From HGM10611 sp964384805 (GTDB lineage: Bacteria; Bacillota_I; Bacilli_A; ML615J-28; CAG-313): a stretch of 30,748 nt of DNA. Shown one piece after another: positions 22,210 through 30,688 of this stretch. The notes beneath the pieces are model-generated. The model worked only from the letters and a program-made list of their open reading frames with translations. It made no database searches and was not told the DNA's origin. Both the position numbers and the translations under genes were made by a program. Within the stretch, counting starts at the first letter, position 1; every line of letters begins with the position of its first letter. Location: assembly GCA_964384805.1 (NCBI GenBank), contig CAYLLO010000014.1, positions 1-30,748 of the forward strand, in the 5' to 3' direction.

Positions 22210-24510
22210 ATGTATAAATTACAAGATTTAATTAAAAATAGTAGATGTGCTCATCTACCTATACAAATAGATAAAAAAGATGATGCTAGTAATCGTTGGA
22301 ATAATAAAGTAATATATGACGCAATTTGTCTGTATCATAGTAATACTTTAGAAAATGTTACATTAAATGGTTTAGCTACATTAAATTTAAGTAATGAATA
22401 TACGCATAATAATGAAATGAGTTTGCATTTTGTAGCCGACACTAAAATTGAAAATATCACTCCTAGACCTTTTCCCAGTATTAAAATAGCTTTCGACAAG
22501 ATTAATTTGGAAAAATATAATCGTATTTCATTAAGTGTATATCCTAAAGCTATAGGACATGTTAACTTTTATTTTCATTTTACTTTTGGAGATAAAGGTA
22601 AACAAGAAGTTCATGCTCCTTCACTTACGCCTAACATGTGGAATATTGTCTCATTTGAAGTAGGGAAGATTTCACGTTCAAAGGTTGAAGAATTTACTAT
22701 TGCTCCATTTTTAATGGGATGTCCACCAGAAGGAGAACCTACTTTGGAAGTGTTTATTAGTGATATATTTGCAGAAAAAGTAATTGAAGATGCTGATGAA
22801 ACGTGGAATTTAGATGATCGTATTGCTTATTCCCATAGTGGATATTATTTAAATTTACCAAAAACAGCAATTACAAATGTTTTAGATGAAGAGTTTTTCT
22901 TAGTCCTAAATGATAAGGAAGAAATAGTTCTAAAAAAAGAAGTTAAAAAGGTAAAAAGTTATTTAGGAGAATATTTTGTTCTTGACTTTTCAGAAATCAA
23001 AAAAAGTGGTTTATATAAAGTGGTAATTGGAAATATCTCTACAGAATTATTTGAAATCTCGAATAATCCTTTAGAGACTTCAATTTGGAAAAGTATGAAT
23101 TTTTTAAGAATGCTACGTTGTGGAGAAGATGTTCCAACAGTTCATTCACATTGTCACTTAAATTGTCGAACCTTTTCTAGTGATGGTCGAAGTGTTCCTA
23201 ATTTTGGAGGATGGCATGATGCTGGAGATTTATCACAATTTGAAATATGTACAGCGGAGATGGCTCATGCCATTTTAGATTTGGCCGAAAAATTCAAAGA
23301 TTCTAATAATATTTTATATGAACGACTAAAAGAAGAAGCTAAGGTGGGGATTAATTGGTTACTAAGAACTCGTTTTGGTAATGGAGAGCGAGCACTTGCT
23401 GTAAGTTATGGAATTTGGCGCGATAATGTTTTATCACCTGATAATCCAACAATTAAAATAAATAAATCAGAAAATGGTCCATTTGAAAATCTTTGTGCGG
23501 CTTCTGCTTTAGCTGTTTCGGCAAGAATATTTGTAGATGATCCTCTTTTTAGTGATTGGTGCAAGCGTGCGGCGATAGAAGATTTTACATTTGGAATAAA
23601 GGGTTACCAATTAGGAATTTACACACTTCGATGGGGACCCAATATTGATGCTCAAGTTGCAGGTGAAGCGATGTTAGCCGCAACGGAATTATACGTTTTA
23701 ACAGAAGACGAAGAATATCTTAAACACATTGAAAAATATGGTAAAGTAGTTTTATCATGTCAACAACAAGATTATCCTAATTGGGACAAACCACTTCGCG
23801 GCTTTTTCTATGAAGATCCAAAACATACAAAAATTTTAAGTTATGAACATCGTGGGCATGAACAAACGCCAATTCAAGCCTTAGCTAGAGCTTTAGAAGT
23901 GTTACCTAATCATATTGATAGTAAATTATGGAAAAAAGGATTAGAATTATATGCAGAATATGTAACTAGCACATTATTATATACCTATCCCTACAACTTA
24001 TTACCTGCTCATATTTATCCTTTAGATAAAATAAATATTGAACGTTTTACGGTTCCTTCAGTTTTTGGGACCAAAGAAGAAGCTTTAGTTGAATTAAAAG
24101 AACAAGCCAAATCAGGTATTAAACTAAACGAAGGAGTATATCTAAGAATTTTTCCAATCGCTATTCAAAGAAGAGGATATCATGCTACTTTATTAAGTAA
24201 AACTAAAGCAGTTAGTATGATTGGCAAAGTTTTAAAACGAGATGATTTAAAACAAATAGCCTATGAACAATTAGCTTGGATATTAGGTAAAAATCCTTTT
24301 GCAAGTAGTACAATGTATGGTGAAGGTCATAATTATCATCCATTGTATGTAGCTTTTTCACCTCAATTAGTTGGTGCTTTACCAGTAGGAATTAAAACAT
24401 TAGGTCATCACGATATACCTTATTGGCCAACAATTAATAATGCGGTATTTAAAGAGATTTGGGGGCATACAACAGGAAAATACCTTTGGATTTTATCCGA
24501 TTTTGAGTAA
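22210..24510 (+). CDS. GH9-family glycoside hydrolase, probably cytoplasmic
   Basis: A 766-residue protein. After an unrecognised beta-rich region (to about residue 200) comes an Ig-like CelD_N-type domain (YYLNLPKTAITNVLDEEF to about residue 285), then a GH9 (alpha/alpha)6 catalytic domain. GGWHDAGDLSQFE puts the nucleophile-activating Asp residues at 337 and 340. GKNPFASSTMYGEGHNYHP near 694-712 is the conserved His region, and Glu749 in FKEIWGH is my candidate for the catalytic acid. There is no signal peptide, so it should act inside the cell on imported oligosaccharides. GH9 members without export signals include cellodextrinases and exo-beta-glucosaminidases. I start it at ATG 22210 with AAAGGTGA as ribosome binding site; a GTG nine bases earlier has none. 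No sugar transporter is adjacent. Confidence 0.88.
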   Translation: MYKLQDLIKNSRCAHLPIQIDKKDDASNRWNNKVIYDAICLYHSNTLENVTLNGLATLNLSNEYTHNNEMSLHFVADTKIENITPRPFPSIKIAFDKINLEKYNRISLSVYPKAIGHVNFYFHFTFGDKGKQEVHAPSLTPNMWNIVSFEVGKISRSKVEEFTIAPFLMGCPPEGEPTLEVFISDIFAEKVIEDADETWNLDDRIAYSHSGYYLNLPKTAITNVLDEEFFLVLNDKEEIVLKKEVKKVKSYLGEYFVLDFSEIKKSGLYKVVIGNISTELFEISNNPLETSIWKSMNFLRMLRCGEDVPTVHSHCHLNCRTFSSDGRSVPNFGGWHDAGDLSQFEICTAEMAHAILDLAEKFKDSNNILYERLKEEAKVGINWLLRTRFGNGERALAVSYGIWRDNVLSPDNPTIKINKSENGPFENLCAASALAVSARIFVDDPLFSDWCKRAAIEDFTFGIKGYQLGIYTLRWGPNIDAQVAGEAMLAATELYVLTEDEEYLKHIEKYGKVVLSCQQQDYPNWDKPLRGFFYEDPKHTKILSYEHRGHEQTPIQALARALEVLPNHIDSKLWKKGLELYAEYVTSTLLYTYPYNLLPAHIYPLDKINIERFTVPSVFGTKEEALVELKEQAKSGIKLNEGVYLRIFPIAIQRRGYHATLLSKTKAVSMIGKVLKRDDLKQIAYEQLAWILGKNPFASSTMYGEGHNYHPLYVAFSPQLVGALPVGIKTLGHHDIPYWPTINNAVFKEIWGHTTGKYLWILSDFE

Positions 24511-24660
24511 TTCAACAGATACATAAGTATCTCGATTATTTCATAAGAAATAAATTATCAAGTTATTTATTTATAAAGAAACTACATACTAAGACTTATG
24601 ATAGAAAAAATACCTCCTAATACAATAAGGCATAACAAAAAGTGTGTGAATTAATTGTAA

Positions 24661-24786
24661 AAAACTTTATTTAAAATATTTGGTAGGCAAAAAAATATCG
24701 AATTGAAACAACGTGGTATAAATTGTGGATTAAGTGCTATTTTAGACTTATTAGGTAAAGATGTTGATTATAATAAAGTTAAATAA
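24661..24786 (+). pseudogene. Remnant of a C39 peptidase (bacteriocin-processing type)
   Basis: A 41-codon open stretch without a start codon reads IELKQRGINCGLSAILDLLG followed by KDVDYNKVK and a stop. It resembles the N-terminal active-site segment of C39 peptidases of bacteriocin exporters (QxxxxDCGxxxL), with the catalytic Cys kept. The Asp that normally precedes it appears lost (INCG for INDCG). Nothing downstream continues the domain. It is a decayed fragment. Confidence 0.45.
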
Positions 24787-24885
24787 TATGAGCATAAACA
24801 TTCTGGTTTACATATGCTGAAAGTAGTATTATATGTTTATTTGCTGATTTTCTTTGATGGTTACTTGTCAAAGAAAGTTTGAAAG

Positions 24886-24960
24886 ATGTTGCTTAATTTA
24901 GTAGAGTGTTGTAAATTACTTGGAATTAGTAGAAAAACTTGGTATAATAGAGTAGATTAA
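24886..24960 (+). pseudogene. Transposase-like helix-turn-helix fragment
   Basis: A 24-codon stretch reads MLLNLVECCKLLGISRKTWY followed by NRVD and a stop. CxLLGISRxTWYxR is a typical transposase-type helix-turn-helix. The overlapping frame just upstream reads ESLKDVA, the usual preceding residues, so a frameshift has split the motif. No ribosome binding site is seen. I take it as debris from a lost insertion sequence. Confidence 0.4.
24920..24948 (+). promoter_or_regulatory. Orphan promoter-like sequence
   Basis: TTGGAA (24920-24925), a 17-base spacer and TATAAT (24943-24948) with TGG before the -10 box. No gene follows, only a strong terminator at 25035-25087. It lies inside the transposase-like fragment, where the codons for Trp-Tyr-Asn create the -10, so it may be coincidental. 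Confidence 0.4.
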
Positions 24961-25034
24961 TTATTTTAAAATAATATTTTTTATTTTTAAAGAATTACTT
25001 AAAGGGAAAAAACGACATTAATTTATGTAATGGA

Positions 25035-25087
25035 GTGCGATAATTCGCAGTAGGTATAAAGTCCTATTGTGAGTTGTCGCATTTTTT
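25035..25087 (+). terminator. Long intrinsic terminator hairpin in the GH9-lipoprotein gap
   Basis: A 20-bp stem (25035-25054 with 25063-25082, several G-U pairs) with an 8-base loop is followed by TTTTTT (25082-25087). It could end the GH9 transcript about 570 bases after its stop codon, or a short RNA started at the orphan promoter. Apart from the two gene fragments, the hairpin and this promoter, I see nothing else in 24511-25140. Confidence 0.75.
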
Positions 25088-25109
25088 AAATTCTTAAATA
25101 TATAGAAAG

Positions 25110-25139
25110 AAAAAAATAGTAAGTAAAAACTTACTATTT
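25110..25139 (-). terminator. Terminator of the DUF6273 lipoprotein gene
   Basis: AAATAGTAAGT (25114-25124) and ACTTACTATTT (25129-25139) form an 11-bp stem. On the minus strand it is followed by a run of Ts (25110-25116). Confidence 0.8.
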
Positions 25140-25140
25140 A

Positions 25141-26193
25141 CTATTCAGATTCAATTGTCGCATTTATACAAAGTCTAACCCCAGTGGAAGGTGAATTTAC
25201 ATAGTAGGGATTTAATGCATAACCATCAAATTTAACAAAATATGAAAAACTCTTAACATATTCAGGACCAGTTCTTAATAAATATAATCCACTGCTTGGA
25301 AGTTTTTCTTCTAAAGTTGAAGTATACACACCTTTTGCACTAGCATAAGCGCTTGGCATTGAAAAACGTGAATATGAGAAAATACCAGACGACTCAAAAC
25401 CATAAACAGAGGTAGTAATTTCTTTAAAACTTGGAATATAAACGTAATCTTCAGTATTACGATCGTATACATTTTGATAACTATAATTGCTATATAGATT
25501 ATTAATGGTTTTTAATATAATGTTTGCTTTTTCTGATGCATTAAATGCTTGATTTAAAAAAGTATTATTACACCATTTTCGCACATCGCTATATTCATAG
25601 TTGCTAGGATAAATAACTCGACCATCGATCAAACGTTCACTAGTTTCATTCACATACATTTGAGCATCTATAATATTGTTAGTTATTAAAAAAGCCTGTT
25701 TGGTATTGGGATTATAAGTTAATACACGCCATAAAATTGGTTCAACTAAGAAGTAGTGGGTTGTTCCAATTTGATATTTAGTAGAATTTTCAAATGCTTG
25801 ATTACCGATTTCTAAAGCTTCATAAGTATTTTCAATCGTAACTTTAATAAATTGTAAATTTTCAAATTCGATATAACCAAATTCATTCGTAGTATTAATT
25901 GCATTTAAATTGGTAATTAATTCTTCATTGGTTATTTCCCTTCCTGGATAAGTTCCAAAATATAAATATTTTTTTAATTCGTCAGTGAAATCATCATAAC
26001 GTTCAAAAATTTTATATTTATCAATATTAACGATTTCAGATAATTCGGTTAAATATAAGTCATAGTCATTTGAAACCTCAATTTTTTGTTGATTATCGTC
26101 ATCATCATCATTATTTATTATAGTATCTTCCTTGCAACCAATCATGAAGGGTAAATAAATCCCAATTACTAATAATGTAAGAAATTTTTTCAT
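25141..26193 (-). CDS. DUF6273 lipoprotein
   Basis: A 350-residue secreted lipoprotein. MKKFLTLLVIGIYLPFMIGC is a lipoprotein signal peptide with the lipidated Cys at residue 20, followed by an Asp-rich linker (about 25-33). The second half carries a DUF6273 domain: LVEPILWRVLTYNPNTKQAF, then SDVRKWCNNTFLNQAF and SPSTGVRLCI at the end. DUF6273 occurs in many surface proteins of Bacillota and has a lectin/FGE-like look, but no known function. I start at 26193, where GGAGG precedes the ATG; a longer frame from 26247 adds 18 residues in front of the signal peptide and overlaps the promoter. It is a single gene with its own promoter and terminator. Confidence 0.85.
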   Translation of the reverse strand: MKKFLTLLVIGIYLPFMIGCKEDTIINNDDDDDNQQKIEVSNDYDLYLTELSEIVNIDKYKIFERYDDFTDELKKYLYFGTYPGREITNEELITNLNAINTTNEFGYIEFENLQFIKVTIENTYEALEIGNQAFENSTKYQIGTTHYFLVEPILWRVLTYNPNTKQAFLITNNIIDAQMYVNETSERLIDGRVIYPSNYEYSDVRKWCNNTFLNQAFNASEKANIILKTINNLYSNYSYQNVYDRNTEDYVYIPSFKEITTSVYGFESSGIFSYSRFSMPSAYASAKGVYTSTLEEKLPSSGLYLLRTGPEYVKSFSYFVKFDGYALNPYYVNSPSTGVRLCINATIESE

Positions 26194-26218
26194 TTTAATC
26201 CTCCAATCTCGTCTATTA

Positions 26219-26247
26219 ATTATAACAAAATGTTTCAATTTTGGCAA
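26219..26247 (-). promoter_or_regulatory. Promoter of the DUF6273 lipoprotein gene
   Basis: On the minus strand, TTGCCA (26242-26247), a 17-base spacer and TATAAT (26219-26224) with TGT before the -10 box. This supports the start at 26193. Confidence 0.75.
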
Positions 26248-26313
26248 GTATTTAATTTAATGTGTGTTTATTTAATTTTTTGTTTGCAAAAAAAATAGTT
26301 TAAGAAAATAATG

Positions 26314-26322
26314 TGGTATAAT
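26314..26322 (+). promoter_or_regulatory. Extended -10 promoter of the CDF exporter gene
   Basis: TGGTATAAT (26314-26322), with no good -35 box at 17 bases. The leader is about 100 bases; CCCTAA and TTAGGG within it (around 26334 and 26381) can pair, but I see no yybP-ykoY manganese riboswitch core. Confidence 0.55.
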
Positions 26323-26430
26323 ACTTATATCTCCCTAACTGCTTATGAATAGATTATATTTATTTAGAAATAATTAAATTAGGGTATGTATGAATAATAG
26401 TGGATTAAAAATAAAGAAAAGAGTGTTTTT

Positions 26431-27609
26431 ATGGTTAAATTATTGGGAAGATTATTTATTAAAGATTATCAAAACTATCAAAACCCTAATGTTAGGGCCA
26501 GTTACGGTAAATTATCAGGAATTATCGGAATTATTAGTAATTTATTACTTTGTATCATTAAAATTTTAACAGGATTTGTAATAGGTAGTTTTGCTTATAT
26601 TGCTGATGGAATTAATAATTTAAGTGATGCAGGTTCATCTATTGTAACTTTAATAGGATTTAGATTAGCTAGTGAACCAGCAGATACTGATCATCCTTTT
26701 GGACATCAAAGAGTAGAATATTTAACAGGTTTAATTGTATCGTTTATTATAGTAGCAATAGGGATTGTTCTGATGAAATCTTCTATTGAAAGTATTATCA
26801 ATCCTGGTGATGGAGCTGTTTTTAGTGTTGCTAGTGCCATCATTCTCGGAATTTCAATTTTAATTAAATGTTTACAAAGTGTGTTTTATCATAAAGTAGG
26901 AAAAATGATTGATTCTACTGCTATTTTAGCTACAGCTATTGATAGTTTAAATGATTGTATATCAACAGGTATCGTATTAATTGCAAGTATTATTTCACTG
27001 TTTACAAATTTGAAATTAGATGGTTGGATGGGATGTGTCGTATCTATTTTCATAATTATTAGCGGGTATAAACTTATTAGAGAGGCAATGTCACCATTAA
27101 TTGGTGAAAAACCTTCAAAAGAGTTAGTAGATAATATAGTTCAAAGAATTTTAAGTTATCCAAAAGTTTTAGGAATTCATGATTTGGTTATCCATTCATA
27201 TGGGCCTGGAAAGCTATTTGCAAGTATCCATGTAGAAGTAGATGCTGAAGAAAGTATTTTAGTAACTCATGATCAAATTGATAATATAGAACAAGATTTT
27301 CGTGAAAAATTAGGAATTAATTTAGTAATTCATATGGATCCTATTGATACTAAAGATGAAAGTACGCAAGAATTAAAGGAAGAAGCTTTTCGAATTTTAC
27401 AATCTATTGATATAGTATTAAGTTTCCATGATTTTCGAGTTGTTAAAGGTGAGACACATATAAATGTGCTATTTGATGTTGTTACGCCAATGAGGTATAA
27501 AATGTCAGATAAAGAGTTGAAAGAATTAATTAGTAAAGAATTCAAAAAATATAATAATAAAATTAATACAGTGATTGTAATTGATCATGATTATAATGGA
27601 GGTAAATAA
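26431..27609 (+). CDS. mntE: Cation diffusion facilitator, MntE-like manganese exporter
   Basis: A 392-residue CDF antiporter with six helices (about residues 30-225) and a cytoplasmic C-terminal region. Helix 2 reads IADGINNLSDAGSS and helix 5 reads ATAIDSLNDCISTG. Aligned with YiiP, the transport site is Asn62, Asp66, Asp171 and Asp175 (N-D-D-D). This set is described for the manganese exporter MntE of Streptococcus pneumoniae, whereas zinc exporters have D-D-H-D. DTDHPFGHQRVEYL (around 85-98) is the usual loop after helix 2. The long C-terminal part also fits MntE. Mn2+ efflux is therefore my preferred function, inferred from motif. It is translationally close-coupled to the YccF-domain gene. 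Confidence 0.85.
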   Translation: MVKLLGRLFIKDYQNYQNPNVRASYGKLSGIIGIISNLLLCIIKILTGFVIGSFAYIADGINNLSDAGSSIVTLIGFRLASEPADTDHPFGHQRVEYLTGLIVSFIIVAIGIVLMKSSIESIINPGDGAVFSVASAIILGISILIKCLQSVFYHKVGKMIDSTAILATAIDSLNDCISTGIVLIASIISLFTNLKLDGWMGCVVSIFIIISGYKLIREAMSPLIGEKPSKELVDNIVQRILSYPKVLGIHDLVIHSYGPGKLFASIHVEVDAEESILVTHDQIDNIEQDFREKLGINLVIHMDPIDTKDESTQELKEEAFRILQSIDIVLSFHDFRVVKGETHINVLFDVVTPMRYKMSDKELKELISKEFKKYNNKINTVIVIDHDYNGGK

Positions 27610-27963
27610 ATGAAAACTATTGCGAATATTATTTGGATTATTTTGGCAGGATTTTGGTTGTTTTTAATCTATTCTTTTATAGGGATATTATTATGTATTA
27701 CTATTATTGGAATTCCTTTTGGGGTACAATGTTTTAAAATTGCAAGTTATACTTTGACACCTTTTGGAAAAAAAGTTAAAATAAATTTTGAAAAACATCC
27801 AATTGCTAATATTATATGGATGTTAATATGTGGTTGGGAAGGCGCTTTTACGGCTTTTATTTGGGGATTAATTTTATGTATTACCATTATTGGAATTCCG
27901 TTAGGAAAAAAATGTTTTGATTTTGGACTTTTACTATTATTTCCTTTTGGGGCTAAGCTTTGA
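27610..27963 (+). CDS. YccF-domain small membrane protein
   Basis: A 117-residue inner-membrane protein made of two copies of the YccF (DUF307) unit. Residues 1-53 read IANIIWIILAGFWLF and CITIIGIPFGVQCFK. Residues 60-117 repeat this as IANIIWMLICGWEGA and CITIIGIPLGKKCF, each followed by a PFG motif. It has about four hydrophobic helices. The function of the family is unknown. The ATG begins immediately after the CDF exporter's stop codon, with GGAGG inside the end of that gene, so the two are translationally coupled. A shared role in metal handling is only a guess. No terminator is seen after it. Confidence 0.87.
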   Translation: MKTIANIIWIILAGFWLFLIYSFIGILLCITIIGIPFGVQCFKIASYTLTPFGKKVKINFEKHPIANIIWMLICGWEGAFTAFIWGLILCITIIGIPLGKKCFDFGLLLLFPFGAKL

Positions 27964-27976
27964 TAGGTCGATTATA

Positions 27977-28005
27977 TTGCTAAAAAAAGAAACTTATGTT
28001 ATAAT
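27977..28005 (+). promoter_or_regulatory. Promoter of gltX
   Basis: TTGCTA (27977-27982), a 17-base spacer and TATAAT (28000-28005) with TGT before the -10 box. The leader is under 30 bases, so there is no room for a T-box. Confidence 0.75.
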
Positions 28006-28034
28006 AACCAAAGATTTAGAAAGAGAGATTTATT

Positions 28035-29696
28035 ATGAATGATTATATTAAATTAGCAGAGTACATTTTTCCAGATGTTACTGAAACAGTTGCAGATTTA
28101 GAAACTCGTTATCCTACGCGTGATTTACCTCTTGGGGCAATGGTAACAAGATTTGCTCCAAGTCCCACAGGTTTTTTACATACAGGTAGTTTGTTTGCGT
28201 CATTAATTTGTTATAAAATGGCGAAACAAACTGGAGGAGTATTTTATATTAGACTTGAAGATACTGATCAAAAACGTCTTATTGTAGGTAGTGGGGAGTC
28301 GTTGATTAATGAACTTCATGCATTTGGTGTTGATCCAGATGAAGGTTATTTAGGTTCAATAGAAAAAGGTAATTATGGACCATATCGTCAAAGTGATCGT
28401 GAAAAAATATATCGAATTGTAATTAAAGAAATGATGAAGATGGGACGAGTTTATCCTTGTTTTTGTACACCTGATGATTTAAGTAAATTGAGAACTTATC
28501 AAGAGAATAATAAATTAAATCCGGGATATTATGGAGAATATGCTAAATGTCGCCATATTCCCGTAGATGAGGCAATTAAGCGTATTGAGGCTGGCGAACA
28601 CTATGTTTTAAGATTTAAATCTAATGGTTCTTATTTAAATCGTATTAAAGTAGTAGATATGATTCGTGGACATTTAGAACTTGCTCAAAATGATCAAGAT
28701 ATTGTTGTTCTAAAATCAGATGGACTTCCAACATATCATTTTGCACATTTAGTTGATGATCATTTTATGCATACAACACATGTTATTCGTGGAGAAGAAT
28801 GGCTTGCCAGTTTACCTTTACATTTAGAATTATTCGATGCTATGGGGTGGCCGAGAATTAATTATGCTCACCTTCCTGTTATTATGAAATTAGATGAAGG
28901 CAAACGTCGTAAACTATCTAAACGTAAAGATCCTGAAGCAGCTGTATCATATTTTTTAGAAGAAGGATATCCAGTTAGTGGATTTATAGAATATTTACTT
29001 ACAATTGCTAATTCTAATTATGAAGAATGGCGTAACGAACATTTAGATGAAGATAAATATAGTTTTATATTATCTTTTGATAAGATGACTTTAGATGGTG
29101 CTTTATTTGACTTAGCCAAAGTTAAAAACATTTGTAAAGAACGTTTAGCTCATCTTAATAAAGTAGATTTTACTAATCAAGCATATGATTGGGCATGTAA
29201 ATATAGTCCAGAATTGAAAGAAGTAATTGACCGAGATAAAGATTATTTTATGAGTATTATCAATATTGAAAGAGAAAAAGATAAACCTCGTAAAGACTAT
29301 GAAAAATATTCAGACATTTTACCAATTATTAATTTTATGTATGATGATTATTATGATCAAGCCCTACAACTTGAACTTCCATGGAATACAAATATTGATA
29401 AACAAGTCTTCAAAGCTGTTTTAGAAGATTATGCTCAACATATGTGTTTAGATTTATCTGAAGAAGAATGGTTTGAAGAATTAAAAACTTTAGCATTACG
29501 TCACGGATTTTGTCCTAATGTTAAGGAATATAAAAAGAATAAAGAAGCTTATATTGGCCATATTGGGGATTTAAGCGAAATTATTCGTATAGCAATCAGT
29601 GGTAAAAAAAATACCCCAAATTTGTATAATCTTTTAAAAATCTTAGGTGAAGAACGTATTAAAGAACGTTTCAATAAGATTTATCAATTACTGTAA
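28035..29696 (+). CDS. gltX: Glutamyl-tRNA synthetase with N-terminal extension
   Basis: A 553-residue class I synthetase. The HIGH region is RFAPSPTGFLHTGS starting at Arg39, and the KMSKS loop is KLSKR at 293-297. GPYRQSDREKIY follows the first half of the fold. A zinc site is kept: Cys142, Cys144, Cys172 and His174 (CFC...CRH), as in E. coli GluRS. The first 38 residues, before the catalytic core, are an extension (LAEYIFPDVTETVADLETRY) that also occurs in GluRS of some Clostridia and Erysipelotrichia, by my recollection; most bacterial enzymes start almost directly at the core. It may also charge tRNA-Gln where glutaminyl-tRNA synthetase is absent, which this window cannot tell. AGAGAG precedes the ATG. 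Monocistronic. Confidence 0.93.
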   Translation: MNDYIKLAEYIFPDVTETVADLETRYPTRDLPLGAMVTRFAPSPTGFLHTGSLFASLICYKMAKQTGGVFYIRLEDTDQKRLIVGSGESLINELHAFGVDPDEGYLGSIEKGNYGPYRQSDREKIYRIVIKEMMKMGRVYPCFCTPDDLSKLRTYQENNKLNPGYYGEYAKCRHIPVDEAIKRIEAGEHYVLRFKSNGSYLNRIKVVDMIRGHLELAQNDQDIVVLKSDGLPTYHFAHLVDDHFMHTTHVIRGEEWLASLPLHLELFDAMGWPRINYAHLPVIMKLDEGKRRKLSKRKDPEAAVSYFLEEGYPVSGFIEYLLTIANSNYEEWRNEHLDEDKYSFILSFDKMTLDGALFDLAKVKNICKERLAHLNKVDFTNQAYDWACKYSPELKEVIDRDKDYFMSIINIEREKDKPRKDYEKYSDILPIINFMYDDYYDQALQLELPWNTNIDKQVFKAVLEDYAQHMCLDLSEEEWFEELKTLALRHGFCPNVKEYKKNKEAYIGHIGDLSEIIRIAISGKKNTPNLYNLLKILGEERIKERFNKIYQLL

Positions 29697-29701
29697 TTTA
29701 A

Positions 29702-29727
29702 ATAAATTTTTTATATAAAAAATTTAT
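29702..29727. terminator. A/T-only palindrome after gltX
   Basis: ATAAATTTTTTAT and its complement form a 26-base perfect palindrome of only A and T. It could act as a weak terminator on either strand; there is no GC base in the stem. Confidence 0.35.
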
Positions 29728-29826
29728 AACCTAGTAATTTAATTTGATCACAAATTTATATTGAAAACATTTATCCCAATAAAAATGATTGAAGAATTGT
29801 TATATTAATAAGTGGAGGTAGTTTTA

Positions 29827-30609
29827 ATGAAAAAAATACTGATTAGTGCATTTATATTAGTTATGATGTTATGTATTAGTAGTTGTCAAAAAAATATTGA
29901 ATATGATTCGCTATTGTTAATAATAAAAGATGCAACTTTTGATAACGCTTATGAAGAATTGATATGTTTAGACCATACATATTCTGTGAAATATAATGAT
30001 TTAAAAGAACAAGACTTTTATAAAAATATAATGAATTCCAAGGTTGAATCTGTTGAAGTATTGCCTGAAATGATACCATTATGGAGTTTAATTATTTATT
30101 CAGATGACTCTAAATTACAAATAGATTGTCTAGATAGTTTATATGCTAAATATGAAGATAAGTGGTATAAAATAAAATGTTCAAATGAGGATATAATGGC
30201 CTTTAGTTCTTATCTACCTACTCATCAAATTTGTGAAAAAGAAGGTCATACTTGGGATGAAGGGTTTGTTTTAGAGATTCCTGAATCTAATGATAAAGAA
30301 TTTATTCAAACTTGCATTAGGTGTAGAGAAGAAAGAACAACTATTGTTGTGGCAGGAGTTAAGTATAAATTGACTATAATTGGAAATGCTGATTTCTTAT
30401 TAAATCCTCTTAATAAAGAATATTATCCTGGTTTTATGATGGAGATTAAAACGGATGTGTTGAATGATGCGGATATTGAAATATATGCTAATAATGAAAA
30501 ACTTAAAAAAACACATTATGATAGTGATTACTGGGGATACAGTTTTGAAATGCCAAATGAAGATGTAATTCTTGAGATAAAAGTTGTAGATGGATTTTTA
30601 ATAGGTTAA
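29827..30609 (+). CDS. Uncharacterised lipoprotein with Cys/His motif
   Basis: A 260-residue secreted lipoprotein. The signal peptide ends in LCISSC with the lipidated Cys at residue 20. In the middle, CEKEGHTWDEGF and TCIRCREERT place Cys136, His141, Cys163 and Cys166. This resembles the 'HxWDxG...TCxxCG' zinc-type module often seen in surface proteins of Bacillota. The C-terminal part (about 172-260) is beta-rich and not recognised. The start at 29827 has GGAGG (29814-29818) eight bases ahead; a GTG at 29812 overlaps that site and is unlikely. It stands alone after gltX. Confidence 0.78.
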   Translation: MKKILISAFILVMMLCISSCQKNIEYDSLLLIIKDATFDNAYEELICLDHTYSVKYNDLKEQDFYKNIMNSKVESVEVLPEMIPLWSLIIYSDDSKLQIDCLDSLYAKYEDKWYKIKCSNEDIMAFSSYLPTHQICEKEGHTWDEGFVLEIPESNDKEFIQTCIRCREERTTIVVAGVKYKLTIIGNADFLLNPLNKEYYPGFMMEIKTDVLNDADIEIYANNEKLKKTHYDSDYWGYSFEMPNEDVILEIKVVDGFLIG

Positions 30610-30688
30610 AAAGTTTCGATTTATGTAGATAGAAATCTTATGGATATGAAAATAAAAAGCTATTAATTGATTTTTAAAAAAAATATTC

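Noticed and set aside
26323..26430. yybP-ykoY manganese riboswitch before the CDF exporter
   Set aside because: The leader is AT-rich and lacks the conserved GC-rich core; only a CCCTAA/TTAGGG pairing is seen.
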